A stretch of DNA of 59,266 nucleotides, taken from contig CAZNLJ010000031.1 in assembly GCA_964573725.1 (NCBI GenBank), forward strand, positions 1-59,266, given 5' to 3'. The translations under genes and the position numbers were made by a program. This DNA is from UBA6168 sp964573725 (lineage in GTDB: Bacteria > Bacteroidota > Bacteroidia > Chitinophagales > Saprospiraceae). Under the pieces are notes generated by a model. It did no database searches and was not told where the DNA came from. It worked only from the letters and a program-made list of their open reading frames with translations. Positions 1 through 9,088 of the stretch are shown here, one piece after another (within the stretch, counting starts at the first letter, position 1; every line of letters starts with the position of its first letter).

Positions 1-508
1 TGGCGCGCCGCCGGCCGCCCTGAAACTTTTTTGGGGACCGGGGCACAGCCCCACGCCCTTTTCCTGGCAGGTCGCAGCACATGAGCCCTTTTGATGCTTA
101 AAAAAAATTGAAATTCAGGTTATTACAATTAACGGCCTTGTAAGCTCGAGGTGCGGAAGCTAAGCGCCTACCGATTGCCCGCCATCCGGCGACCTCGGTT
201 CCGGACGTAGATGCGGGCGCTGTTCCAAATGACCGCGAACGGCAGGAATCCCTTGGCAGCGGGTGTCCCGCCGTACCCCGGGGCCTGGCTCGAACGGTGA
301 TTTCCAATGGACGCGCAGGATGGGCCTGGCGGGGTGTGTCCGGAAAACCCCGGCACATCGTACCCGCCCGCTGCGGATGATTCCCGAGATGGTCCGTGAT
401 ATTTTCTTGGAAAAGGCAGGGGGGGGTGGCCCGGGCGGCGGACTTTGCCGACGGGACACCCGGGCGGCGCCGGCCTTCCGGAGCATCAACCGACAGGCAT
501 CCGGCCGG
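1..508. other. Non-coding stretch downstream of lon
   Basis: I see no convincing gene here. The open frames are short, Arg/Pro-rich, and typical of chance ORFs in GC-rich DNA. There is an A/T-rich pocket around 100-140 and a small perfect GGGGC/GCCCC hairpin at 40-52 with no clean T-run. The segment may hold the 3' end of the lon transcript and an upstream gene's flank outside the window. Confidence 0.5.
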
Positions 509-2917
509 TCACTTGAGTGCCAACTGGATCACCTCCTGCATGGTATCCACATAGTGGACCGTCAGGCCGCTGATGAAATCCTGGTTGATTTCCTCGACAT
601 CCTTGCGGTTGTTGCGGCAGAGGATCACATCCCGGATACCGGCCCTGCGGGCGGCCAGGATCTTCTCCTTGATGCCGCCGACCGGCAGCACCTTCCCACG
701 GAGGGTGATTTCCCCGGTCATGGCGAGGAAAGGCTTGACCGGCCGTTTGGTGAAGGCCGAGGTCAGGGCCGTGAGCATGGTGATGCCGGCGGAGGGCCCG
801 TCCTTGGGGATTGCGCCCTCCGGCACATGCACATGCAGGTCGTACTCCTCGAAGGCCTTGGGATTGATGCCCAGCGACTCCGCATGGGCCTTGATGAAGC
901 TCAGCGCGGTCGTGGCCGACTCCTTCATGACGGCACCCAGGTTGCCGGTAAGGGTCAAGGTACCTTTCCCTTTGTGCAGGCTCGTCTCGATGAACAGCAT
1001 TTCCCCACCCACGGCCGTCCAGGCCAGCCCGATGGCGACCCCGCAGGGCTGCCGTTCGCTGTACATTTCGTTGGAGTACTTGGCCGGCCCCAGGATGGAA
1101 TCCAGGTCTGCCGGCGTAATCTTCGGTTGGTACGGTTCCTCCATGGCGACCTGGCGGGCGACGTGGCGCATGACCGCCGCAATCTGCCGGCTCAGGCTGC
1201 GCACCCCGGATTCACGCGTATACGCCTGGATGAGCGCCTTGAGGGTCGCTTTCCCGAGCTGCACCCGGGAAGCGTCGAGCCCATGCTCCTTGCGCTGTTC
1301 CGGGATGAGGTGCCGGCGGGCGATCTCCACCTTCTCCTCCAGCGAATAGCCGCTGATGTAGATGGTCTCCATCCGGTCCAGCAATGCGGGCTGGATGGAG
1401 GACAGGCTGTTGGCCGTCGCGATGAAAAGCACCTTGGACAGGTCGTACTCCAGTTCGAGGTAATTGTCGTAGAAAGTGGCGTTCTGTTCCGGATCCAACA
1501 CTTCCAACAGGGCGGAGGACGGGTCCCCGCGGAAACTTTGGCCGACCTTGTCGATTTCATCGAGGATGAATACCGGATTGCCGGCCTCCGCCTTGCGGAT
1601 CGATTGGATGATCCTGCCCGGCATCGCGCCGATGTAGGTCTTCCGGTGCCCGCGGATCTCGGCCTCGTCGTGCAAACCGCCCAGGGACATCCGGATGAAC
1701 TTACGACCGATGGATTTGGCGATGGATTTACCCAGGGAAGTCTTTCCGACGCCGGGTGGTCCGACCAGGCAGATGATGGGCGCTTTCATGTCCCCCTTGA
1801 GCTTGAGCACGGCCAGGTGTTCCAGGATGCGTTCCTTGACTTTATCCAGGCCGTAATGGTCCTTGTCCAGGACTTTCTGGACCCGTTTGAGGTCGAACCG
1901 GTCGGTGGTGAATTTCTTCCAGGGCAGGTCTACCAGCAGCTCCAGGTAGTTCAGCTGGATGGCGTATTCGGCCACTTGGGGATTCATGCGCCGCAGCTTC
2001 TGCATTTCCTTGTCGAAGGTATCCGCTGCGGATTTGGGCCAGGCCTTGTGGCGGGCCCGTTCCGCCAGTTGCCGCAATTCCTCCTCCTGCGGGTTTTGCC
2101 CCAGTTCCTCCTGGATGGTCTTGAGCTGCTGGCTGAGGTAATAGTCGCGCTGCTGTTTTTCGATGTCCGTCCGCACCTTGCTCTCGATGCGGTCCTTCAG
2201 TTCCAGCAGCTGGAGCTCCGTGTCCATCTGTTCCAGGAGGGAGACCGCCTTTTCGACGAGGTTGTTCTTTTCCAGGATGGATTGGCGGGCGGACAACTTG
2301 ACCCCCAGGTTCGAGGCGATGAAGTTGATCAGGAAGCTGGGGTTGTTGATGTTCTTGATCATCACCACCGCCTCCGAAGGTATTTGCGGCGACAACTGGA
2401 TGATCTGCCGGGCCTTGTCGGTGATGGTGGCCACCATGGCCTCGAACTCCAACTTGTCTTTCGGGACGGTGTAGTGCAGTTCCTCGATGGTGCCCTGCAT
2501 GTACGGGGTTTCGGCCTTCATCTCCACCAGCCGGAACCTTTTGCGGCCCTGCAGGATGGCGGTGATGGTGCTGTCCGGCATCTTGATCAGCTTGATGATC
2601 CGGGCCAGGGTTCCGACCTCGTACAGGTCGCCGGTCGCGGGATCCTCGATGCGGCTGTCACGTTGGGATAGGACCGCCAGGATCCGATGTTTTTCGTAGG
2701 CTTTCTGTACCGCCCGGATGCTCTTGTCCCGGCCGACGGTGATGGGAATGACCACCCCGGGGAACAGGACGGTATTCTTCAGGGGCAAGACCGGCAGTAC
2801 TTCCGGATACGGATCCTTGATGCTCAGTTCGTCTTCTTCCTCAATGGTTATCAGGGGCATGAATTCGCCTTCTTCATCAAATCCCTCGGACGCAAAAATT
2901 TCTTCAAATAAAGGCAT
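509..2917 (-). CDS. lon: ATP-dependent Lon protease (LonA type)
   Basis: Cytosolic AAA+ serine protease that unfolds and degrades damaged and regulatory proteins as a hexameric ring. The 802-residue product has the full LonA order: N-terminal substrate-binding domain (about 40-240), coiled linker, AAA+ module with Walker A GPPGVGKT (Lys392) and Walker B FILDEID, and a C-terminal protease domain with the Ser-Lys dyad Ser709 (KDGPSAG) and Lys750 (GGIKEK). Length fits the family (about 780-820). The frame stays open 121 codons further upstream, but that part is Arg/Pro-rich and unlike Lon, so I chose the ATG at 2917 (MPLFEEIF), followed by the acidic leader seen in Bacteroidota Lon proteins. It is monocistronic as far as visible; no heat-shock operator was recognised. 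Confidence 0.97.
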   Translation of the reverse strand: MPLFEEIFASEGFDEEGEFMPLITIEEEDELSIKDPYPEVLPVLPLKNTVLFPGVVIPITVGRDKSIRAVQKAYEKHRILAVLSQRDSRIEDPATGDLYEVGTLARIIKLIKMPDSTITAILQGRKRFRLVEMKAETPYMQGTIEELHYTVPKDKLEFEAMVATITDKARQIIQLSPQIPSEAVVMIKNINNPSFLINFIASNLGVKLSARQSILEKNNLVEKAVSLLEQMDTELQLLELKDRIESKVRTDIEKQQRDYYLSQQLKTIQEELGQNPQEEELRQLAERARHKAWPKSAADTFDKEMQKLRRMNPQVAEYAIQLNYLELLVDLPWKKFTTDRFDLKRVQKVLDKDHYGLDKVKERILEHLAVLKLKGDMKAPIICLVGPPGVGKTSLGKSIAKSIGRKFIRMSLGGLHDEAEIRGHRKTYIGAMPGRIIQSIRKAEAGNPVFILDEIDKVGQSFRGDPSSALLEVLDPEQNATFYDNYLELEYDLSKVLFIATANSLSSIQPALLDRMETIYISGYSLEEKVEIARRHLIPEQRKEHGLDASRVQLGKATLKALIQAYTRESGVRSLSRQIAAVMRHVARQVAMEEPYQPKITPADLDSILGPAKYSNEMYSERQPCGVAIGLAWTAVGGEMLFIETSLHKGKGTLTLTGNLGAVMKESATTALSFIKAHAESLGINPKAFEEYDLHVHVPEGAIPKDGPSAGITMLTALTSAFTKRPVKPFLAMTGEITLRGKVLPVGGIKEKILAARRAGIRDVILCRNNRKDVEEINQDFISGLTVHYVDTMQEVIQLALK

Positions 2918-3243
2918 ATGGTTGAATGATTCTATGATGATGTCGTTCGTACCGCCCGGCGCCGCCCCGATTCTCGTCCGGTTCGGATGATGTGGTATCC
3001 GCTTGGGCGGAACCTCCGTTCCCCCTGTGTACGCAGAACCGCGGATAACGTTGACAAAAATGAATAAAGTAACTTTCTCCGCGACCATAAAGCCGCGTTT
3101 TTTTTGTCGTGCCGCCACATTCGGCCCCAATGGAACGCATGGGAAACGCGCCCAAGTATTATGCCACGCGGAAAAACAGCCGGCACATCGAACAAGATGG
3201 CAGGGAAACCGGCGGAAACGGCGGCTCCGACGCCGCGGACCGG
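2918..3243. other. Intergenic region upstream of lon
   Basis: This 326-base spacer lies between the lon start and the end of the next minus-strand gene. It is A/T-richer near 3050-3110. On the minus strand CATTTTTG at about 3056-3063 matches the Bacteroidota -7 box TAnnTTTG in 7 of 8 positions and could serve lon with a leader of about 130 bases. Nothing else is recognised. Confidence 0.35.
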
Positions 3244-4131
3244 TCAAATCGTCAGCAGCAGGAACAGCAGGTTGAGCCAACAGAGGAAAGCCGGCAGGAA
3301 CAAGGACAAGGCACTGCCGGGTGGTATCGGAAGGCGCGCTCCGGCGGCATCGCGGGGCGGGGCACCGGAAACGGCGTCATATAGGTGGTGCGACACCGGC
3401 GATTCCCCGTCGACCAGCACTAGGACGGGCTCCGCCGGCGAGCCGTGGCGATTCACCGGCCGGCGCCAGGTGGCGTGGAACACCTTGCGCCCATATTCAT
3501 AGGAAAGGTGGCAGGTCCGCCGGCGCAGGAAACCCGGAACACCCGGAACCCAAGCCGGGCCTTCCTCGAACCGGTCGATGTTCGCCCAGACTAGGATTCC
3601 CCTTTCCAAGAGGTTCGCCAACCGCCATTGTCTTGTTATACCTACCGCAAAAAACAGGAGTGCAAAAACCGGAAAAGCCAGGGCCAGGTAAAAAACCCGC
3701 ATGGGATGCCTCCGGAACAGGCCGACGAGGTGGTTCGTCTCCGGGTGCAGCGGATCGTACTGGATGAATACCGTCTGCCCGGTATCGAACCGGTCACCCT
3801 GTCCGTAGCTTTCTCCCCGAACGACCGTGCCGTCATGCAGCGGGAAGGCATGGGTATACCGCCAATGGTCCGGCCGGCCCCAACCCGGCGGAGCGGGCTC
3901 CGCCGTAATGACGGTCCCGGCGACGGAATGCCAATCCACCAGGTAAGCCTCCAGGCGGACGCCCAGCTCCTGCCGCAGCGGAGTCGCCCAAACCAGAAAG
4001 GTCGACAGGATCAGCATAACCCAACCGAGCTGGACCGTCCAACTGCCGGACAGCACCAACAAGCGGCCGTACGGCCCCAGGGGCCTGGGGGGGCTTTCCA
4101 ATGCTTTCCGGTATACTGGTTGTCGATTCAT
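3244..4131 (-). CDS. DUF3592-like membrane protein
   Basis: Predicted integral membrane protein of 295 residues, function unknown. It has a hydrophobic helix near residues 27-50, a hydrophilic beta-rich segment with the pattern of DUF3592 domains (HAFPLHDGTVVRGESYG, then FIQYDPLHPETN), a second helix near 145-168, another soluble segment, and a last helix at the extreme C-terminus (LSLFLPAFLCWLNLLFLLL). The frame continues upstream to 4506, but that part overlaps the divergent receptor gene and has no membrane or domain character; the ATG at 4131 (MNRQPVYRK) is preferred. DUF3592 assignment is by resemblance only. It is divergent from the TonB receptor gene and not obviously in an operon with lon. 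Confidence 0.7.
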   Translation of the reverse strand: MNRQPVYRKALESPPRPLGPYGRLLVLSGSWTVQLGWVMLILSTFLVWATPLRQELGVRLEAYLVDWHSVAGTVITAEPAPPGWGRPDHWRYTHAFPLHDGTVVRGESYGQGDRFDTGQTVFIQYDPLHPETNHLVGLFRRHPMRVFYLALAFPVFALLFFAVGITRQWRLANLLERGILVWANIDRFEEGPAWVPGVPGFLRRRTCHLSYEYGRKVFHATWRRPVNRHGSPAEPVLVLVDGESPVSHHLYDAVSGAPPRDAAGARLPIPPGSALSLFLPAFLCWLNLLFLLLTI

Positions 4132-4271
4132 ATACAAGGAGGGCCGTTCCGACCCTGATGCCGGGGATGGTTCCTCATGCTGTTGCAAATGTCTTGCCCG
4201 TTCGGGGATGGCCGGCCGGGGAAGTTCCGTCCGCCCCCCGGCGACGGTTACCGTTTTGTGGTAGGCTTGCC

Positions 4272-4279
4272 TATTTTTG
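4272..4279 (+). promoter_or_regulatory. Candidate -7 box TATTTTTG for the TonB receptor
   Basis: TATTTTTG is a perfect match to the Bacteroidota sigma-A -7 consensus TAnnTTTG, 54 bases before the ATG at 4334. A TTTG lies upstream at 4255-4258, with a spacer of 13 bases that is shorter than usual, so the -33 element is doubtful. Confidence 0.45.
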
Positions 4280-4333
4280 CCGCCTCCCGGCGCACTGCCT
4301 CCCTGATGAATTAAACACGAGAAAAAGCCTTTC

Positions 4334-6712
4334 ATGCTTCGGATATCCACCTTGTTGTTCATCCTTTCGCTGTCCGTACAGGCCTCCGCCCAAATTCCCC
4401 GGCAAACCCTGCGCGGCACCGTCCTGGATGCCGCCAGCATGCAGCCGCTGGTCGGGGCGACGGTCGCCGCCAGGCAGGACAGCACCTTGGTCCGGGGTAC
4501 GGTCACCGACGCGGACGGCCGGTTCCGGATCGATTCCCTGCCTGTAGGGCGCTACCAATTGCAGGTTTCCTATCTCGGATACGGCACCCTTACCTGGCAG
4601 GAAATCCTGTTGGAGGCGGGGAAACAAAGCGTGCTCCCCATCCAATTGCACGCCCAAGGCCGGACGCTGGCGGAAGTGGTCGTCCCGGCCCAGGCGGCCC
4701 TCCCGGCGGAATTGCCCGGTACCCGGGTACTGACCGTCGAGGACCAGTTCCGGTTCCCGTCCACCTTCAACGACCCGGCCCGCCTGGTCATGGTATACCC
4801 CGGCGTGGCGGGCTTACAGGACGGCACCAACCTGTTCGCCGTTCGCGGGAACGGGCCGAATGCGGTCAAATGGCGCCTGGAAGGGGTCGAGATCGTCAAT
4901 CCCAACCATTCCGCCAACGCCGGCACCTTCAGCGACCGCCCTACCCAGGCCGGCGGCGGTGTCAACATCCTCAGCCCCCAGCTCCTGGCCACCTCCAATT
5001 TCATGACCGGCGGCTTCCCGGCCGGTTACGACAATGCCACCGGCGCCATCCTCGACATGCGGTTGCGCAACGGCAACGACCAGGGCCGGGAACGGACCCG
5101 GCAATTCGGCTTCATCGGCCTGGAATATGCCGCCGAAGGCCCCTTCCGGAAAAATCCGACCGGCGAGGCCCCCGCCTACCTCCTGAACTACCGGTACTCC
5201 TTCACCGGGCTGCTGACCAGCATGGGGGTGGATTTCGGCGATGAGGACAACCGGTTCCAGGACTTCTCCTTTTCCACGGCCATCCCCACCCGCAAGGCCG
5301 GCCGGATCTCGGTGTTCGGCCTGGGGGGCAACAGCAGCACCCGCTTTGAAGGAGATCCGGATACGGCCCGGTGGACTTCCGAGAAATCCCGCTTCGACAT
5401 CAATTTCCGCTCCGCCATGGGCGCGCTGGGTGCCAGCCATGTCCTGCCGGTCGGCCGCCGGAGCGTCCTGCAGACCACCGCCGTGTGGTCGGCCCTGTCC
5501 CACCGGCGTTGGACCGACCCCGCCGGCCCGAGCGCCCTGTCGTTGGAAACGGATTCCCTCCGCGAACGGAAAACGGCCCTGTCCATCCGCTTCACCAGCC
5601 AACCGCTGCCCCGCTGGCGCTTCCGCGCCGGTTGCCAATTATACCGGGAATCGTTCGGATTCCGGTCGGCCTTCCAGCTGCCGGGGACGTCCGGATTTTC
5701 CCTCGCCGGCGACCTGGCCGGCTGGCGATGGCTTCCCTTTACCGACCTCCGCACCGACCTGTCCCGGAACTGGCAGCTCGAAGCCGGCATCCAACTCCAC
5801 CATTTCAGTTTCGACCCCACCCAACAGGTGGTCTCCCCCCGACTGGCCCTGCACTTCCGGCCGCATCCGCGCCATGCCTTCTCCCTCTCCGCCGGCCGGG
5901 TATCCCAAACCCAGCCGGTCCAGTTGTATGCCTTGCCCCGCATCCGGCCGGAAGGGCTCGGCTTCCAACGTTCCTGGCAACTCAACGCCTCCTACCGGCT
6001 CCGTTTCGGCACCCGCTCGGTATTCTCGCTGGAACCGTATTTCCAACATACGGACGGAATCCCGGTCGCCGCTGCGGCCGACGGGCTTTTCTCCGCCGTC
6101 AATGTACCGGATTTTTCCCCGCCCTCGCTGGGGGAATGGATCCTGGCACCGGACACCCGCCTGCAAACGGATGGCCTGGCCCGGAACTACGGCCTCGATG
6201 CTTCCTTCCAACATTACTTCACGGAACGGTTCTTCCTGCTGCTGTCCGCATCCCGCTACCGGTCCGAATATACCCGTCCCGACGGGACCTGGGGCCCCAC
6301 CCGCTACGACGGACGCCGGCTCCTCCACCTCAGCGCCGGCAGGGAGTTCGTCCGCACCAAAGAAGGGCTGGTCCGCACCTGGGGCGTCAGCGGCCGGGCC
6401 AGCTGGCTGGGCGGCATGATGGATACACCCATCGATGTGGATAAATCCAGGGAACAGGGCTTCACCGTCTACGACCCGACGGACCCCTTCAGTGTCCGGT
6501 TGGCGGATTATGCCCGGGTGGACCTCCGCCTTTACCTGCGCCGAAACCGACATGGCCGGAACAGCCTGCTTTCGCTGGACCTGCAAAACCTGACGGGCCG
6601 ACGCAACGCCCAGTTCCGGTATTTCGACCCGGTGCTGGACCGGGTCATCCTGAAACGGCAGCTGGGCCTGATTCCGATCCTGACCTGGCGGGTGTCGCGC
6701 CAGGCCGATTGA
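4334..6712 (+). CDS. TonB-dependent receptor with CarboxypepD_reg-like N-terminus
   Basis: Outer-membrane TonB-dependent receptor of 792 residues for import of an unknown ligand. A signal peptide ends near residue 20 (VQASAQ). A CarboxypepD_reg-like beta-sandwich follows at about 28-110 (GTVLDAASMQPLVGATV, VSYLGYGTL), then a plug-like region (about 130-240: RLVMVYPGVAGLQDG, FAVRGNGPNAVKWRLEGVEI) and a long beta-barrel rich in alternating aromatic strands. It lacks the SusC-specific extension and has no SusD partner beside it, so it is a stand-alone receptor rather than a polysaccharide-utilisation transporter. The start is fixed by the signal peptide. It ends 10 bases before the convergent thioredoxin-like gene. 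Confidence 0.9.
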   Translation: MLRISTLLFILSLSVQASAQIPRQTLRGTVLDAASMQPLVGATVAARQDSTLVRGTVTDADGRFRIDSLPVGRYQLQVSYLGYGTLTWQEILLEAGKQSVLPIQLHAQGRTLAEVVVPAQAALPAELPGTRVLTVEDQFRFPSTFNDPARLVMVYPGVAGLQDGTNLFAVRGNGPNAVKWRLEGVEIVNPNHSANAGTFSDRPTQAGGGVNILSPQLLATSNFMTGGFPAGYDNATGAILDMRLRNGNDQGRERTRQFGFIGLEYAAEGPFRKNPTGEAPAYLLNYRYSFTGLLTSMGVDFGDEDNRFQDFSFSTAIPTRKAGRISVFGLGGNSSTRFEGDPDTARWTSEKSRFDINFRSAMGALGASHVLPVGRRSVLQTTAVWSALSHRRWTDPAGPSALSLETDSLRERKTALSIRFTSQPLPRWRFRAGCQLYRESFGFRSAFQLPGTSGFSLAGDLAGWRWLPFTDLRTDLSRNWQLEAGIQLHHFSFDPTQQVVSPRLALHFRPHPRHAFSLSAGRVSQTQPVQLYALPRIRPEGLGFQRSWQLNASYRLRFGTRSVFSLEPYFQHTDGIPVAAAADGLFSAVNVPDFSPPSLGEWILAPDTRLQTDGLARNYGLDASFQHYFTERFFLLLSASRYRSEYTRPDGTWGPTRYDGRRLLHLSAGREFVRTKEGLVRTWGVSGRASWLGGMMDTPIDVDKSREQGFTVYDPTDPFSVRLADYARVDLRLYLRRNRHGRNSLLSLDLQNLTGRRNAQFRYFDPVLDRVILKRQLGLIPILTWRVSRQAD

Positions 6713-6722
6713 ACAAGGGCGG

Positions 6723-7262
6723 TTACCCGCCGCCCACCGACCGCACCAGACTGAGCAAGGCCTCGTAATCCGCCCACTCCCCGGTCTTCTGGTCCCGGCG
6801 GTCCCGCCTCACCACCAAGGTGAACGGAATCGACCCGTCCCAGGCCGGACTGACACGGTCGATCCAATCGTTGTAGTCCAGGTCGGCCAACGACAAGACA
6901 TAGGGGGTCAACCGCCGCTGCGCCACGAAAGGAACCAGCTTGCCGAGGATGTCCCGCGGAAAATCCATGCTCACCAGCACCACCTGTACCGGCTGGTCGG
7001 CCGTCTCCGCAATCAGCCGCTCGAACAGCGGCAGCTCCGCCATGCAAGGTTGGCACCAGGTGGCCCAGAAGTTGAAGACGAAGGTCGTATCGTTCCCCGG
7101 GTACAAACGGGGCTCGAACGCATCGAAATCGAGATAGACCGGAAAAGGGATGGTGTCGACCGTCCCGACGGTCGGGACGGTCTCCCGGCCGTGGTCCGGG
7201 TCTGCGGCGCCGAGGCAGCCCACCAAGGTGAGGCAGCCGGCGAAAAGGATGGCGTTGGACAT
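6723..7262 (-). CDS. TlpA/ResA-like thioredoxin-fold lipoprotein
   Basis: Predicted periplasm-facing thiol-disulfide oxidoreductase of 179 residues. The start at 7262 gives a lipoprotein signal (MSNAILFAGCLTLVGC, lipobox LVGC) and is preferred over an upstream ATG at 7307 that would put 15 hydrophilic residues before it. The redox motif is W-C-Q-P-C, in FWATWCQPCMAELP near residue 80, followed by a typical thioredoxin beta-strand (VVLVSMDFP). TlpA-like proteins reduce or oxidise cysteines in exported proteins or cytochromes. It lies 13 bases downstream of the GH3-family gene on the same strand and is probably co-transcribed with it. Its substrate is unknown. Confidence 0.88.
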   Translation of the reverse strand: MSNAILFAGCLTLVGCLGAADPDHGRETVPTVGTVDTIPFPVYLDFDAFEPRLYPGNDTTFVFNFWATWCQPCMAELPLFERLIAETADQPVQVVLVSMDFPRDILGKLVPFVAQRRLTPYVLSLADLDYNDWIDRVSPAWDGSIPFTLVVRRDRRDQKTGEWADYEALLSLVRSVGGG

Positions 7263-7275
7263 GCTGCACAGGTGT

Positions 7276-8790
7276 TCAGGACGACCTGCCGGTTTCCCGG
7301 AGCGCATGCAGGGCTTCCGCCAGCTTCCTGTCGTTGGATAGGCGCGGCACCTTGTGCTGCCCCCCCAACTTTCCCTGCGAACGCATATGGTCGCGGAAAC
7401 AATCCCGCGAAAGGCTGGTCACCTTGAGCGGTCGCAGGATGTTCCCCCGGATCAGGTCCCTGTAATAAATGTTCTGCTCCCTCATTTGTTCATCCAGGAT
7501 GGCGGCGAAACGATCCGGATCTGCGGGGGGGTGCTCGAATTCGACCAGCCATTCATGGTAGGGAAGCCCCCCTTCGGACGGAGACACCTGGGGCGCGACC
7601 GTAAATTCGACGATGCGGGCCCCCGTGGCTTGCATCGCCGCCTGGATGGCCGTTTCCACTTCCTTTCCGATGACATGCTCCCCGAATGCGGAAATGAAAT
7701 GCCGCACCCGGCCGCTTACCACCAGCCGGTGCGGAAAAAGGGAGACAAACCGGACGGTGTCGCCGATTTCATACCCCCACAATCCAGCGTTGTTGTTGAT
7801 GACCAAGGCATAGTGGACACCCGTCTCCACCGCACCGACCGTGAGGCGGGTCGGTTGCGGCCGGGATACCTCCTCCAGCGGGACGAACTCGAAAAAAATG
7901 CCGGAATCGACGTTCAGCAGGAGCCCCGGATCTTCCTGCCGGTCCTGGAAGGCGATGAAACCCTCACTCGCCGGATAGGTTTCGACACTGTCCATCCGGA
8001 TACCCTGAAGACGCTCGAGGCTGTCTCGGTAGGGCTCGAAACTGACCCCCCCGTACACGAACACCTCGAACCGCGGGAAGACCTCCCGGATCGTACGGCG
8101 GCCGCTGCGGGCCAGCAGGCGTTCGTAGTACATCTGTACCCAAGGCGGAATGCCGCTGATCAACCGGAGGTCCCGACCGAGCGTCTCCGTGACGATGGCA
8201 TCCAGCTTGTCTTCCCAGGACTCGATGCAATTGGTGGCGTAGGAAGGCAGCTGATGGGTGCGCAACCAGGCCGGCACCTCATGGTTGACTATGCCGGACA
8301 GCCGGCCGGTCGGCACCGGTCCCACTTTTTCCAACACCGGACTACCGGACAGGAAAATCATCTTTCCGTCCAGAAACCGATAGTTGCCGCTCCGGGCGGC
8401 ATAGTTGAACAAGGCGTTCCGGGCGGTTCCGAAATGGTTGGGAAGGCTGTCCGCAGTCAACGGGATGTACTTGACGCCGGAGGTGGTTCCGGAGGTTTTT
8501 GCAAAATAACGGGGTCTGCCCGGCCATAGCACGTCCTGCTCTCCGGCCTTGATCCGCTCCACCCAAGGCCGGAGGCCTTCGTAGTCCCGCAGGGGAACCT
8601 GCTCCCGGAAACCTTGGTGGTCCCGGACCCGATCCAGGCCGTGGGCTTGCCCGAAGGCGGTCCGCCGACCTTTTGCCAACAGCTCCTGCAGCACCTTCGA
8701 CTGGGCACCGACGGGATCGGCCGACCAGCGGTCGATGCTTCGGGCAATTTTTCTGGCAACGGGTCTGAGGACAGTAGATCGGAAGGCCAT
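7276..8790 (-). CDS. GH3 (acyl-acid amido synthetase) family protein
   Basis: Predicted ATP-dependent adenylating enzyme of 504 residues, of the family named after plant auxin-responsive GH3 proteins. Plant members join amino acids to acyl acids; the bacterial substrates are not established. The ATP-binding signature is visible near residues 96-110 (FAKTSGTTSGVKYIP), with later conserved stretches VYGGVSFEPY and YPASEGFIAFQ and the acidic GLWGYEIGDTVRF. The open frame extends to 9105, but MAFRSTVLRPVARKIA at 8790 gives the normal family length. It is the first gene of a likely two-gene unit with the thioredoxin-like lipoprotein and is divergent from the TIGR03032 gene. Confidence 0.9.
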   Translation of the reverse strand: MAFRSTVLRPVARKIARSIDRWSADPVGAQSKVLQELLAKGRRTAFGQAHGLDRVRDHQGFREQVPLRDYEGLRPWVERIKAGEQDVLWPGRPRYFAKTSGTTSGVKYIPLTADSLPNHFGTARNALFNYAARSGNYRFLDGKMIFLSGSPVLEKVGPVPTGRLSGIVNHEVPAWLRTHQLPSYATNCIESWEDKLDAIVTETLGRDLRLISGIPPWVQMYYERLLARSGRRTIREVFPRFEVFVYGGVSFEPYRDSLERLQGIRMDSVETYPASEGFIAFQDRQEDPGLLLNVDSGIFFEFVPLEEVSRPQPTRLTVGAVETGVHYALVINNNAGLWGYEIGDTVRFVSLFPHRLVVSGRVRHFISAFGEHVIGKEVETAIQAAMQATGARIVEFTVAPQVSPSEGGLPYHEWLVEFEHPPADPDRFAAILDEQMREQNIYYRDLIRGNILRPLKVTSLSRDCFRDHMRSQGKLGGQHKVPRLSNDRKLAEALHALRETGRSS

Positions 8791-9029
8791 GCGCTGAGAT
8801 TCGGTTGTGACTGTAAATTTCCGCAAAAAAAGGGAGATACAGAAAGGTTGCCGCGGTTTCATCCGCCATCCCGCCCGGCACGGCAGGGCGTGCAACCGGA
8901 TCCCCCGGCAGCAGGCCGGTGCGGACAGGACCACCGGCAACGGGCCTGGTGCCGACCCGGTCTCCCCGCCCGATGCCCTTCGCCGAGGATATCCGTGCCC
9001 GGAGGAACCCAACCTATCGCCGCACAACG

Positions 9030-9037
9030 TAACTTTA
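9030..9037 (+). promoter_or_regulatory. Weak candidate -7 box TAACTTTA
   Basis: Seven of eight positions match TAnnTTTG, 52 bases before the ATG of the TIGR03032 gene. No -33 TTG is evident, so this is tentative. The 298-base divergent spacer (8791-9088) holds nothing else I can recognise. Confidence 0.25.
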
Positions 9038-9088
9038 CGGCGGCCGGCACGGCCTTTGCGGCCCTTAGCCGGAAAATTACGCCCTCCC

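Noticed and set aside
40..52. GGGGC-ACA-GCCCC hairpin as a terminator
   Set aside because: The stem is short and no T-run follows directly in either direction.
263..2671. 802-codon open frame on the plus strand antisense to lon
   Set aside because: It mirrors the lon gene in a GC-rich genome where antisense stops are rare. Its translation is Asp/Gly/Leu-rich, without domains, while lon on the other strand is fully canonical.
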